From the IMG/VR virus record IMGVR_UViG_3300027834_000009, positions 1 through 50,014 of that record: a stretch of 50,014 nucleotides of DNA, one strand, 5' to 3'. Each line of letters opens with the position of its first letter. The first letter of the stretch is position 1. The position numbers and the translations under genes were made by a program. The notes under the pieces are model-generated. The model saw only the letters and a program-made list of their open reading frames with translations. It did not search any database and was not told where the DNA came from. Shown here one piece after another: positions 41,718 through 50,014 of the stretch. This DNA comes from a virus.

Positions 41718-43262
41718 ATGGGTAGTCCACAAGCTAATCCAAAACTTGGAATTCAGCTTTTAGCAGCTGGAATCATAACCGCTTTCGCTGACCGCCGGGA
41801 TTTAATCGTTGGTCAGTTAGGCTCCGCAGGTAATGCCACAGCTGGTGCATTATCGGTTGATGCACAGTCGATGACTGAAGCTGAACTACGTACCGCTTTC
41901 GGGACTGGTGATTTGTATCATTCAATATTATCGTTCAGAGGAGGTAATGGTGGGTATTCACCTTTAGATATCCTACCTTTTGCCCCAGAAGGTGGCGAGG
42001 CCGCAGCAACATCAATCATTACAATTACTGGACCTGCTACCGCTGACGGAGTGTTGCAGATTCAGGTAGTTGATGGGAGTAGATTTTCGGTCAGTGTGGC
42101 AATTACCAACCTAGATACAGCCACTCAGATAGGTAACGCAATTGCTACCGCTTTGAATGGCCTTTCAAATGCACCATTTACAGCGATTAACGCGTTAGGT
42201 ACGGTCACCATAACAGCTAGTGATATAGGTGCTGTTGCCAATGATTACAGTATTGCTACCAGCGGTGGTGCAGCTGGCGTAACAGTAGCCTTAACCAATT
42301 GGACCGGTGGCGGTGCAAACCCCGCAATTACTAGTTTGCTAGATGCAATTAGTGGTAGACGTTACACTGGTGTTTTATGGCCAGAATATTTACAAGCTGA
42401 AATAAGTACCATTACCGACGAACTTGACGCTCGATTTAATTCGGGGTCTTTAATTCTAGATGGTGTAGCATTTCATGGGCGTAGCGAAACTTTCGCCAAT
42501 GCTCGCGCGGCTGTATCAACACTTAATAGTCAATCGTTAGTAGTTGGTGGTAGTAATGTTGTCGCAGGTAATGCAGCTATTTTACAACCTGCTAGTTGGG
42601 TTATGGCCTATTTCCAAGGAGTTAGGGCTAGACGGTTAACACCTAACGCGCCTATTTCTGATTTTATTGTGGCCACAAATGCACCTCTCGATGCTAGCGG
42701 AGGACCGTCACTCGCATCACTGCCCTATTTCAATACACCATTGGGTCAAGTTCCGGTCACATTACCCGCTAATCAGTTCACTAGCCAAGAACAAGGCACT
42801 CTTGAAGATGATGGTTATACTACCTATGGTGTTAACACTTCCGGTAATAACATGATTATGGGCGCTGTAACAACCACATGGACCACAGACGCAGCAGGTA
42901 ACGCTAATGATAGTTTTCATTATCTAAATTATGTAGATACAGGTTCTGCCTGTCGTGAAATTATTCAACGAACCTTATCAGCTACTTATGCTCAAAGTCG
43001 TCTAACTGAGGGTGATTTAGTTCCTGGACGCAGCATTGCTAATGCGGAATCTATCAAATCCGAATTGCTCAATATTTATCGCAATTTAGCAGAGCTTGCA
43101 CTGACTCAGTCAGGCAGACCAGCCGAGAGTGAATTCAGTAGTAATACTGTTGTGACTGTTAATTTAGCGGCACGTACAGCGACTATAACAGGACCTTTAC
43201 CAATCGTCACACAGCTAGGGCGGATCAACTATCCGTTAGAGCTTGCGTTTACAGTTGGTTAA
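41718..43262 (+). CDS. Contractile tail sheath protein (Mu gpL-like)
   Basis: 514 residues. The start SPQANPKLGIQLLAAGIITA and the DRRDLIVGQLGSAG, ...GTGDLYHSILSFRGGNGG stretch resemble the Mu family sheath N-terminus. A ITITGPATADGVLQIQVVDG domain follows; the C-terminal part holds TYGVNTSGNNMIMGAVTTTW, DSFHYLNYVDTGSACREIIQ and the final NLAARTATITGPLPIVTQLG. This makes the tail contractile, so the phage is a myovirus. It follows the DUF2635 gene as in Mu. Confidence 0.9.
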   Translation: MGSPQANPKLGIQLLAAGIITAFADRRDLIVGQLGSAGNATAGALSVDAQSMTEAELRTAFGTGDLYHSILSFRGGNGGYSPLDILPFAPEGGEAAATSIITITGPATADGVLQIQVVDGSRFSVSVAITNLDTATQIGNAIATALNGLSNAPFTAINALGTVTITASDIGAVANDYSIATSGGAAGVTVALTNWTGGGANPAITSLLDAISGRRYTGVLWPEYLQAEISTITDELDARFNSGSLILDGVAFHGRSETFANARAAVSTLNSQSLVVGGSNVVAGNAAILQPASWVMAYFQGVRARRLTPNAPISDFIVATNAPLDASGGPSLASLPYFNTPLGQVPVTLPANQFTSQEQGTLEDDGYTTYGVNTSGNNMIMGAVTTTWTTDAAGNANDSFHYLNYVDTGSACREIIQRTLSATYAQSRLTEGDLVPGRSIANAESIKSELLNIYRNLAELALTQSGRPAESEFSSNTVVTVNLAARTATITGPLPIVTQLGRINYPLELAFTVG

Positions 43263-43281
43263 TCATTAAGAGGATTATTAA

Positions 43282-43680
43282 ATGCGCGCTTTATCAGTAC
43301 CACAAGTAAATATCAATAACGAAAATATTCGTATTGTCCCTAATTCCCTCGAATACGACGGGGGCGAGGGTGAGGTTAACGTTCGTGCTGCTAGTTCGGG
43401 CGGTAACAGTACCGTTACTGTTCATACAGTTAATGCCGAAACTAAAATGTCTAAAGTAAAAATCGATGTATTTTTGACCACTGACATTGATAGACAGATA
43501 GCTATCTGGAAAGAAAGAGTAGGCGCTAACGCTATTACTTTTGCTGAAAGGTTTGCTAATGGCGAAGCAGTAACACGTGGATTTTCAAGAATGTCACTCA
43601 CGAACAATGTAGATCGTAGTGCATCGGCTGACGGTGTGGTATCTCTAGAATTCATGGGCGACCCAATGACACAACAATAA
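43282..43680 (+). CDS. Tail tube protein (Mu gpM-like)
   Basis: 132 residues, beta-rich: VNINNENIRIVPNSLEYDGG, then ...VTVHTVNAETKMSKVKIDVF, DIDRQIAIWKERVGAN and FSRMSLTNNVDRSASADGVV. The length and the location after the sheath match the tail tube of Mu and P2-like phages. A AAGAGGA site precedes the ATG. Confidence 0.85.
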   Translation: MRALSVPQVNINNENIRIVPNSLEYDGGEGEVNVRAASSGGNSTVTVHTVNAETKMSKVKIDVFLTTDIDRQIAIWKERVGANAITFAERFANGEAVTRGFSRMSLTNNVDRSASADGVVSLEFMGDPMTQQ

Positions 43681-43693
43681 GGAGTTAACTTAT

Positions 43694-44257
43694 ATGTCAC
43701 TAGAAGAAGGTAAAACCGTATACTTGCTATCAAAACAAGGTAAATGCAAGTATATGGCTAACGGGGAAACTAAAGAGGCTATCTCAATTGATCTGCTCGA
43801 ACCTGCCATGTCACACATGAGTCAGTACGCGAGAATCAAACAGACCGTCAACGGTTTAATTATGGACATGCAAAAACTTGCCGGTGAGCTTGATCCTGAT
43901 GCGGTGGTAGCAGGGACTGAAATTAAAAAAATGCATGAGGTGGACGAGTCTGAATTTGGTACTAAGTCGAATCAGCTAGCCGAAATGATTCTTTTTGGAT
44001 TTGGTAAAAGTGATAGTAGTTTAGCGCACTTTGTTGACGACTTTAGAAAAATGGCCGTTAACAAAGGAGGTAGATCAATTTGTGTCGTTGATGGTGTTCA
44101 GCCAATGACTGACGCAATCTGGAATACTTTACATCCTGACGACGCGATTGGTATGGCCGTGAGGTGGGCTGCTTTTTTTACTATGCCTTCGGACTTTCAA
44201 GAGAAGGCAGAATTAGGCGAGGGGTCCGACTCAGCTTTGCCAGTAACGGATCTTTAA
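43694..44257 (+). CDS. Tail assembly chaperone (gpG-like short form)
   Basis: 187 residues; it follows the tube gene and precedes the tape measure, the standard chaperone slot. IDLLEPAMSHMSQYARIKQT and a C-terminal RWAAFFTMPSDFQEKAELG. Chaperones of this type coat the tape measure during tube assembly. At codon 162 a T7 run lets some ribosomes shift to -1 and make a longer product. Confidence 0.8.
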   Translation: MSLEEGKTVYLLSKQGKCKYMANGETKEAISIDLLEPAMSHMSQYARIKQTVNGLIMDMQKLAGELDPDAVVAGTEIKKMHEVDESEFGTKSNQLAEMILFGFGKSDSSLAHFVDDFRKMAVNKGGRSICVVDGVQPMTDAIWNTLHPDDAIGMAVRWAAFFTMPSDFQEKAELGEGSDSALPVTDL

Positions 44258-44349
44258 GTTACGTCGATGCAATCAACTTGCCGCTCTGGGAACAGTCCCT
44301 AATAAATGACGAGCTTGAGCGGCTTCAAAAAAAAGCTAGTGAGGGTTAA
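43694..44349 (+). CDS. Tail assembly chaperone long form via -1 frameshift (G-T fusion)
   Basis: A -1 slip on TTTTTTT (44173-44179) changes FF-TMPSDF to FF-YYAFGLSREGRI and continues 56 residues to 44349, giving a 218-residue fusion. The extension ends SLSYVDAINLPLWEQSLIND ELERLQKKASEG, typical of the frameshifted C-terminus of such chaperones in P2, Mu and lambda-type phages. The extension has no good ribosome site of its own. Ratio of short and long forms cannot be read from sequence. Confidence 0.85.
44173..44179 (+). promoter_or_regulatory. Programmed -1 ribosomal frameshift site T_TTT_TTT
   Basis: Seven T in the register X-XXY-YYZ of the zero frame (GC|T TTT TTT|ACT), with a Shine-Dalgarno-like GAGGTGGG ending about 4 bases upstream, which can stimulate slippage. 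It joins the gpG-like and T frames. Confidence 0.9.
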
Positions 44350-44351
44350 AG

Positions 44352-46361
44352 ATGGCGTTTAGTGTATCTTATGTGTATGAAATTCTAGATCGCTATTCTC
44401 AACCCCTACGGCGGATCAATAGAAATACTCAAAACTTTGGACGTACCATAGCACGAACTAAAGCTCGTCTAGTTGGTATGTCCAATAAGTTACGCTCCAC
44501 AGGTGAGAGAATGTCTAGCTTTAGCGGTGCCGTTGGTGCTGCGGGGGCCACTCTTGCGCTGAGGAACATGATTAACGTAAGTTCAGAATTTGAGGCTGCA
44601 CTTAATAAAGTCGAATCAGTCACCGGGGCTACGGCTAAAGGTATGTTCCTACTAGAACAGCAAGCCTTGAAGCTCGGGCGACAAACCCAATTTAGTGCGG
44701 TGCAATCAGCACAAGCTATGACATTTCTGGGAATGGCCGGATTAAACACACAAGAAATATTATCCACAATGCCAGGAATGCTAGACCTAGCAGCTGCGGG
44801 TGGCATGCAACTAGCAGATGCAGCAAATCATGCTACCAATATTTTGCAGGCATTTGGTTTACCATTGGAAAATATTGGCCATTTATCCGACGTACTCGCT
44901 AAAGCAGCGGCAAGTTCTAACACTAGTGTCATGCAGTTGGCCGGAGCAATGCGAAATGTTGCACCAACCGCGCACTTAGCTGGTGTGGGATTAGAAGAAA
45001 CAACTAGCATGCTAATGATTTTAGCAAACGCTGGTATTCAAGGAGAGGAAGCTGGTACCCAAGTTATGAATGCGTTTAGAGCGCTTGCTAGTATGACGCC
45101 TAAGGCCGCTAAAGCATTAGCTAAGCTTGGTATCAATCCTCGCGGTCTAATCGATACTGACGGTAAAATTAAGGACGTCATCGGCCTGATTGACACAATG
45201 GGTAAACGAGGGGCTACTCTTGGCGAGTTCTTCAAAATATTTGACATCCGTGGCGCAAAAGCTATGGCCGTACTCAGTGAGGCGGGAGCTACAAAATTAA
45301 CAGCGTTCACCAAAGACTTAGTCAATAGTGAAGGTGCCGCAAAGAAAATGGCACAAATATTAATGAAAGGTTTACCAGGTGCTGCAAAACGATTCGAATC
45401 AGTCCTTGAGGGATTGAAACTTAAAGCAGCCGAAACTATTAAGCCGATGTTCATAGATATTTTACAAAGTCTAACCGCCTTCATGATGCGTTTACAAGAG
45501 GGTAACCCCGAGCTACTAAAATGGGGAGTAATAGCAATTGTAGTGACTGGTGCATTAGCTGGTTTAACTGTTGTCGTAGGGTTACTAATGACTGCACTGA
45601 GTGGGCTAATAGCATTAATAGCTGCGATCACTTGGCCTATCACTTTAATAGTCGCGGGGGCTATAGCTTTGACAATGGCATTCCGTCAATGGGTTAAGAA
45701 TAATCACCCAGTCATCCAAGGGTTGAGGCGTCTATGGGATGCATTACAGCCCGTTCGTGATGTGTTTGGTTGGCTAATGCATGAAATTATGGGTACCACC
45801 AAGGAAACAGGTTTATTAACCGCGGCATTTACATTGATTGGTCATGCGCTAAATGTTGTGGTTACGATTATTTCTGCAGCATTGAGGGTTGTATTCTCAG
45901 GAATTAAGGCTTTCTTACAATTCATGAGCGGTGATTTCAAAGGGGCAAGCGATACGTTGCATGAGGGCCTTATGGGTATATTTGGTGATGTATCAGTACT
46001 AGGTGAGAGTTTCGAGGACTTGGGTAATATTGTAGCTAATATATTCCAAGGGATTTCAGATTGGGTATCGAAAGTATGGACCGACGTTAAAGGATTTATC
46101 AATGCTTTCGGGTCTGCGGTATCATCCTTTGGATCTCAAATTTGGGAAGGTGGCATTACGCCTAGTAATATTGCTGTAGCTGGTGCGATGGCCTCTTCAG
46201 AGTTCGGAAAAAGTGCCGCGGAAACCACTGCTAGCCAACAAGCCGCGGTCAGTGATATTAAAGCTAACGGTCAGATAACGGTTAAAGCCACACCCGGTGC
46301 CGAAGTGACAAGTAGTAATATCACCCTTAATGAGGGTAGCAATTTAGCTACAGCTTACTAA
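44352..46361 (+). CDS. Tail tape measure protein (TP901 type)
   Basis: 669 residues. TP901-type core near residues 80-330: VSSEFEAALNKVESVTGATA, GRQTQFSAVQSAQAMTFLGM, AAAGGMQLADAANHATNILQ, ASSNTSVMQLAGAMRNVAPT. Residues about 395-445 are strongly hydrophobic (two or more transmembrane-like segments with VVVGLLMTALSGLIALIAAI). The C-terminus is polar. Tape-measure length sets tail length; about 0.15 nm per residue gives a tail near 100 nm. Confidence 0.92.
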   Translation: MAFSVSYVYEILDRYSQPLRRINRNTQNFGRTIARTKARLVGMSNKLRSTGERMSSFSGAVGAAGATLALRNMINVSSEFEAALNKVESVTGATAKGMFLLEQQALKLGRQTQFSAVQSAQAMTFLGMAGLNTQEILSTMPGMLDLAAAGGMQLADAANHATNILQAFGLPLENIGHLSDVLAKAAASSNTSVMQLAGAMRNVAPTAHLAGVGLEETTSMLMILANAGIQGEEAGTQVMNAFRALASMTPKAAKALAKLGINPRGLIDTDGKIKDVIGLIDTMGKRGATLGEFFKIFDIRGAKAMAVLSEAGATKLTAFTKDLVNSEGAAKKMAQILMKGLPGAAKRFESVLEGLKLKAAETIKPMFIDILQSLTAFMMRLQEGNPELLKWGVIAIVVTGALAGLTVVVGLLMTALSGLIALIAAITWPITLIVAGAIALTMAFRQWVKNNHPVIQGLRRLWDALQPVRDVFGWLMHEIMGTTKETGLLTAAFTLIGHALNVVVTIISAALRVVFSGIKAFLQFMSGDFKGASDTLHEGLMGIFGDVSVLGESFEDLGNIVANIFQGISDWVSKVWTDVKGFINAFGSAVSSFGSQIWEGGITPSNIAVAGAMASSEFGKSAAETTASQQAAVSDIKANGQITVKATPGAEVTSSNITLNEGSNLATAY

Positions 46362-47707
46362 TGACAGATATCATAGCGAGACAACTAGTCGAGGCTAGTT
46401 TTAAAGGTGTAACGTTCAGAGTCAGAGATGAACTACAAACTGAAGGTGGGCGCCGGGTAATACTACATGAATATCCAAATTCTAATCAAAGATTTGTAGA
46501 GGACCTTGGAGAACTACCTCCTATATTTGTGGTACATGCTTTTGTGCATGGGAGTGGGTTTCTAGACTCAGCAAACGCACTTGAGCAAGTTTTAAATAGT
46601 GTGGGGTCAGGTAAACTAACTTTACCCACGTTCGGTACTGTCGAAGCTTATGCACTCCCTTGGAGCAAAAGGGCGTCACAAATTAGTGTCGGTGAAATTG
46701 AATATACTCTTGAGTTTGCATTGGGTAGACCAACACCTGGACCAGTCACTAGAGAGCGCCAGATTGAGGACTTGTACGAGCTTGGGGATACTGCTAGGGG
46801 TCATGTTCAATTAGCCCTTGATATACTGTATTCACCGCCGGGAACAGCATTGAACACGGCTATAATGCAGTACGATATTTTACAGACTGCACAAACGTTA
46901 TTTAATCAATATTCTACAGCTTTTACTACTAATCGACTGAATACTTTTACGGCATTGATTACAGACTCACAGCGTAACCGTGGTACTTTGGTTCGAGTTG
47001 CTGCAAATTTATCTGCTAATTTCATACAGGGTACACCGTCTGACTTAGGTTTGTGGCAACAAGTTAGCGAGGGCGTAACCGGGGGGTTAGATATAGCACT
47101 CCGAGGGATTAATTTCGGGCACGATCTGAGTATTCAGTCATCGGATATTATAGGTGCTGACGAAAATTCAATCACATTAGGTGACCTTAATATCAATCCG
47201 TTTACTAGTGATATTAGCCTTTGGCCTGAAACCACAGAAGAACGTATTTTAAGGAATTCTAATCGCCGGGTATTTGTACAATCCTATAGAGTATCATCGT
47301 TGATCATAGCTTATGAACAAGCAGCTGCTAGCGATTTCGCAACTGAACAACAAGTTATTGATACTAGAGAGCAATTAAACCAAGCGTATGATGTAGTCAT
47401 GCGAGGCGGCATTAATGGCGTTGAATCTATTCAGCTTAGACCTGACGTAAGGGATGCGGTTAATGACGTGAGATTCACAGCGTTAGGCATACTTGAGAGG
47501 AAAGCTCAATCCAGTCCGGGATTAACGACAATTCGAGTTAATGCTCCTATATCTCAATTAGCTCTGACTTATGCTTTGTATTCTGAAGAAATAACTACTA
47601 CATCGGATTTAGAAACTAGGGCCGAACAAATGCGAGTATTAAACCCATCAGTTTCGGGCCTATCTCTCAATGGTGAACTTACTATATTTGACCGTGAGGG
47701 TTTGTAG
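46361..47707 (+). CDS. Mu gpN-like DNA circulation/baseplate hub protein
   Basis: 448 residues. The start (LVEASFKGVTFRVRDELQTE, GGRRVILHEYPNSNQRFVED, LGELPPIFVVHAFVHGSGFL) is the DNA_circ_N domain of Mu gpN. The middle and C-terminal parts vary. It follows the tape measure as in Mu; such proteins form the hub through which DNA passes. ATG overlaps the tape-measure stop. Confidence 0.88.
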   Translation: MTDIIARQLVEASFKGVTFRVRDELQTEGGRRVILHEYPNSNQRFVEDLGELPPIFVVHAFVHGSGFLDSANALEQVLNSVGSGKLTLPTFGTVEAYALPWSKRASQISVGEIEYTLEFALGRPTPGPVTRERQIEDLYELGDTARGHVQLALDILYSPPGTALNTAIMQYDILQTAQTLFNQYSTAFTTNRLNTFTALITDSQRNRGTLVRVAANLSANFIQGTPSDLGLWQQVSEGVTGGLDIALRGINFGHDLSIQSSDIIGADENSITLGDLNINPFTSDISLWPETTEERILRNSNRRVFVQSYRVSSLIIAYEQAAASDFATEQQVIDTREQLNQAYDVVMRGGINGVESIQLRPDVRDAVNDVRFTALGILERKAQSSPGLTTIRVNAPISQLALTYALYSEEITTTSDLETRAEQMRVLNPSVSGLSLNGELTIFDREGL

Positions 47708-48837
47708 TGGCTTTTGAAATTAGAGTTAACAATGAGCCATACACCCTATGGCAAACCGCCGCAGTTCGTAGGTCTATTGATACTAACACCGGTATTTTTA
47801 GTTTTTCTAGTACCTCAGAATCTCCCCCATCCAACTACCCTGTTAGGGCTGGTGACTCGGTGCAGGTTCTAATTAATGGCGTACCAAAGGCTACAGGGTT
47901 TGTCGATCAAGTCAGTGCTTCCCAAAATAAGAGGCAACATACAATCACTGTGAGTGGTCGAGATAATACTCAGGACTTGATTGATAGCAGTGTTCCAGAT
48001 GCAGCCAAGGCAATTGTAGGCCCCGTATCAGGTGTGGCATTTTGTGAGAGAATTATTAGCGCATTAGGTGCTACTATTCCTGTTACCAATGATAGTGGTA
48101 TTACTATTGAATTCACAGATTTGGACTTTTTAAATGCTGATAGTGGTATGCCATGTATGGAATTTTTAACAAATTTCTTTAGAAAAAAACAAGTATATTT
48201 AATTGCAGATGGTAACGGTAAATTATCAATATTCAGACCATCAGGTGATCAAGCTGCTAGTTCACTAGAGCACAGTGGGAGTCCACAGGACAACGTCATT
48301 AATTACAATGCCTCATGGAGCCATCAAGATTTATATAATACGTATAGAGTTCGAAGTCAGGATAATTTCGGATTTAATTTACTGGCCGATTACGATGGTA
48401 ATGGTGTGGATCGAACCGGTGATGTGATAGACGACAGTATTCGTACTAGCCGATATTTAGAGGTTCAAGGTGAGGAAACATTATTTGCCGAAGAAACTAG
48501 CAACCGAGCGCAAGAAGAAGCCAACATTAGAAGGGCTAGAGCTATCAGTTATAGTGCCACTGTTCAAGGTACTCAACAACGAGATGGTAGTATCTGGGAT
48601 ATAGGGTTGATTGTTAAAATTAGAGATAGGTTTGCGGGGGTTAGTGGTAGTTTCCTAGCTAGGTCAATAGAATATAATCAAGACGTCACAGGTGGGACAA
48701 CCACAACAATGGATTTCGCTAGTCCCGATGCTTATACAGTACAAGGTGTGGCTACTGCTAAAGACAGTAGACGAGCAGATCGTGGTAGTCGTTTTGAAAA
48801 TACATCGCCAAGTAACGGGTCGAGGTTCGGTCGATGA
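47707..48837 (+). CDS. Mu gpP-like baseplate hub protein
   Basis: 376 residues from GTG 47707, overlapping the upstream TAG. ITVSGRDNTQDLIDSSVPDA, KAIVGPVSGVAFCERIISAL and an FRKKQVYLIADGNGKLSIFR block are typical of the gpP (gp44) family: hub with T4 gp27-like fold. It ends ATGA with the next gene. Confidence 0.88.
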   Translation: MAFEIRVNNEPYTLWQTAAVRRSIDTNTGIFSFSSTSESPPSNYPVRAGDSVQVLINGVPKATGFVDQVSASQNKRQHTITVSGRDNTQDLIDSSVPDAAKAIVGPVSGVAFCERIISALGATIPVTNDSGITIEFTDLDFLNADSGMPCMEFLTNFFRKKQVYLIADGNGKLSIFRPSGDQAASSLEHSGSPQDNVINYNASWSHQDLYNTYRVRSQDNFGFNLLADYDGNGVDRTGDVIDDSIRTSRYLEVQGEETLFAEETSNRAQEEANIRRARAISYSATVQGTQQRDGSIWDIGLIVKIRDRFAGVSGSFLARSIEYNQDVTGGTTTTMDFASPDAYTVQGVATAKDSRRADRGSRFENTSPSNGSRFGR

Positions 48838-49403
48838 TTAAAAAATTAGTCACTATAATCAAGGGTATCGTTAAAGTTGCACGTATGGTATCTAGTGATG
48901 ATAGCGGTGATTTTCAACAAGGTCGATTTTTCTACATGGGGCGAGAGGTTACCGGTAACGTGTTAAAGCAGTATGGACTCCTCAGTAAAGCGCCTGATAA
49001 TAGTTTTGCCGTTCTTTTTTCTCAAAACGGACAAGGGTCTAATGTATTAGCTATGGTTGATGATCCTAAGCGTCGACCGTTTCGAAACTTGGCTGAGGGT
49101 GAGGTGGTGCTGTCTAATTACTTGGCTGAACAGTATTTACACCTCAAGGAAAATGGAGACGCTGAATTAAGCGCGACTCGTGTTATAATTCTTGTAGGTG
49201 GCACCACTGTGACTATTGAAGATGGTACAATGACTATCGATAGTGTTGACACTACATTGACAGGCAATTTACAGGTGGATGGTGATATAACCACTAATGG
49301 TGGAGTAACAGCCGACGCGGCCGGTGCTGGCGTCACATTAACAGGTCATCAGCACCCAACCGCAGCAACGGGACCACCTAGTTCACCAACACCGGGGACA
49401 TAA
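48834..49403 (+). CDS. Baseplate assembly/spike protein (gpV, Mu gp45-like)
   Basis: 189 residues: SSDDSGDFQQGRFFYMGREV, LFSQNGQGSNVLAMVDDPKR, GEVVLSNYLAEQYLHLKENG (OB-fold features), then a repetitive beta part (VTIEDGTMTIDSVDTTLTGN, LQVDGDITTNGGVTADAAGA) as in spike stems. The final GHQHPTAATGPPSSPTPGT carries H-x-H that can bind metal at the tip. This spike punctures the outer membrane. Confidence 0.88.
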   Translation: MIKKLVTIIKGIVKVARMVSSDDSGDFQQGRFFYMGREVTGNVLKQYGLLSKAPDNSFAVLFSQNGQGSNVLAMVDDPKRRPFRNLAEGEVVLSNYLAEQYLHLKENGDAELSATRVIILVGGTTVTIEDGTMTIDSVDTTLTGNLQVDGDITTNGGVTADAAGAGVTLTGHQHPTAATGPPSSPTPGT

Positions 49404-49407
49404 TAAA

Positions 49408-50010
49408 ATGGCATTAAATCATCCTAGTTTTGATGACTACGTGGAATTAATAAGCGCAGAAGTTAGACGCCAGTTACCAAGTGTAGATCCCACTGTATTC
49501 GGTTCGTGGGCTCGAGCATTTGCTGAAGGTAATGCAGCTCTAGCAACAGCATTAGGGCTTACTATTCGAGACCTTGAGCGTCAATTATTCCCGCAGACCG
49601 CAGAGGGTGTATTCCTCGAAAGGTGGGGAGGGTATGAAGGACTTGAACGTAATCCTGCCAGTTCAGCCGAGGGCAATATATCAATGCCTGGTACTGATGG
49701 CACCGTAATACCATCGGGTGCAGAATGGCGAATAGGCAATATTAACTATGAAACTATTGACCAAAGTACGGTAAGTATAGTTAGTCAGTCAATCACTAGT
49801 CTAACGAGTACTGGCACCACCGCAACGGCTCAAATGGCAACTGACCATAACCTTGCCACTGGTATGTCATTAACGATACTAGGGGCCACTGAGACCGCTT
49901 ATAATAGGACTGATGTTGTGATCTCAGTTACCGGTGCTGACGAGTTTCAATATGAGTTATTAAGTGCACCGGGGGTGCCTGCTACTGGTGCACTTAATAA
50001 CTCATATTGA
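49408..50010 (+). CDS. Baseplate J-like protein (Mu gp47), 5' part only
   Basis: Only the first 190 or so residues are genuine. FDDYVELISAEVRRQLPSVD, FAEGNAALATALGLTIRDLE, GVFLERWGGYEGLERNPASS and GNISMPGTDGTVIPSGAEWR match the start of baseplate J. From about residue 130 an inserted domain begins (TDHNLATGMSLTILGATETA) as in the 40370 gene. The apparent stop at 50008-50010 lies in the fold-back repeat, so it is probably artificial; J proteins are 350-400 residues. The gene directly follows the spike gene; a gp46/gpW-like gene is missing between. Confidence 0.85.
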   Translation: MALNHPSFDDYVELISAEVRRQLPSVDPTVFGSWARAFAEGNAALATALGLTIRDLERQLFPQTAEGVFLERWGGYEGLERNPASSAEGNISMPGTDGTVIPSGAEWRIGNINYETIDQSTVSIVSQSITSLTSTGTTATAQMATDHNLATGMSLTILGATETAYNRTDVVISVTGADEFQYELLSAPGVPATGALNNSY

Positions 50011-50014
50011 AACT
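49943..50014. repeat. Perfect 28-bp inverted repeat at the right end (fold-back)
   Basis: 49943-49970 and 49987-50014 are exact reverse complements around a 16-base loop (49971-49986), and the second arm ends at the last base. The second arm breaks the baseplate J frame. The pattern is that of a snap-back chimera or assembly turn-around, perhaps primed by GGTGCAC, rather than a natural element. Confidence 0.9.

Noticed and set aside
45038-45643. Leftward 201-codon frame inside the tape measure gene
   Set aside because: Antisense to a recognised gene, hydrophobic only because it mirrors the tape-measure helices.
1-50014. Prophage integration functions (integrase, excisionase, att sites)
   Set aside because: I found no recombinase signature or att-like direct repeats, so lysogeny is not supported from this window; genes outside it could change that.

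Overview
The window is a large part of the genome of a tailed bacteriophage with a contractile tail (myovirus morphology). Three gene blocks show this. The first is a replication block with an ssDNA-binding protein, a DUF2800 nuclease, a helicase, a DNA methylase, a VRR-NUC nuclease and a primase/helicase. The second is a leftward early block of about 35 mostly tiny genes. The third is a rightward late block with lysis, fibre, terminase, HK97-type head and Mu-like contractile-tail genes. I see no integrase, tRNA gene, CRISPR array or insertion sequence. Spanin genes, Rz1-type lipoprotein signals and AAGGA/GAGG ribosome sites point to a Gram-negative host. The holin/spanin gene order recalls phages of Gammaproteobacteria such as HP1, but the exact host cannot be read from the sequence.

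Layout. Positions 64-2944 run leftward (ssDNA-binding protein, DUF2800 nuclease, an unnamed phage family). Positions 3040-8743 run rightward from a divergent promoter pair inside an inverted repeat and carry the replication and nucleic-acid enzymes. Positions 8849-22704 run leftward. This early block is split into operons by six nearly identical sigma70 promoters (TTGACA, 17 bp, TATAAT-like), each with the palindrome TGCAACnGTTGCA in its spacer. It ends at a terminator facing the replication block. It encodes an XRE regulator, a J-domain protein, a GNAT acetyltransferase, an HD phosphohydrolase, a PAPS-reductase-like PP-loop protein, a Dam-like methylase, several zinc-ribbon proteins, a secreted Cys-rich peptide and many unknown genes. 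Between 13.1 and 16.3 kb the junctions share a short repeat that encodes an NHKE tail and also supplies the next ribosome site.

Positions 22705-23168 form a non-coding control region with seven copies of CAGTTAC/GTAACTG-type motifs and an AT-rich stretch. From 23169 to the right end everything is rightward: membrane/lysis-associated genes, DUF5675, an SdiA-regulated-like propeller protein, a fibre with twenty 20-residue repeats, holin-like protein, i-spanin and o-spanin, more fibre-like proteins, small and large terminase, portal, gpF-like protein, prohead protease, capsid, connectors, tail sheath, tube, chaperone pair (with a T7 slippery frameshift site), tape measure, gpN-like, gpP-like, gpV-like and the start of baseplate J.

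Two caveats concern the sequence itself. The right end carries a perfect 28-bp fold-back that truncates baseplate J and looks like an assembly or amplification artefact. Two small early genes (14391-14559 and 15998-16263) are each out of frame by one base at an A-run, which may be real decay or base-calling error.
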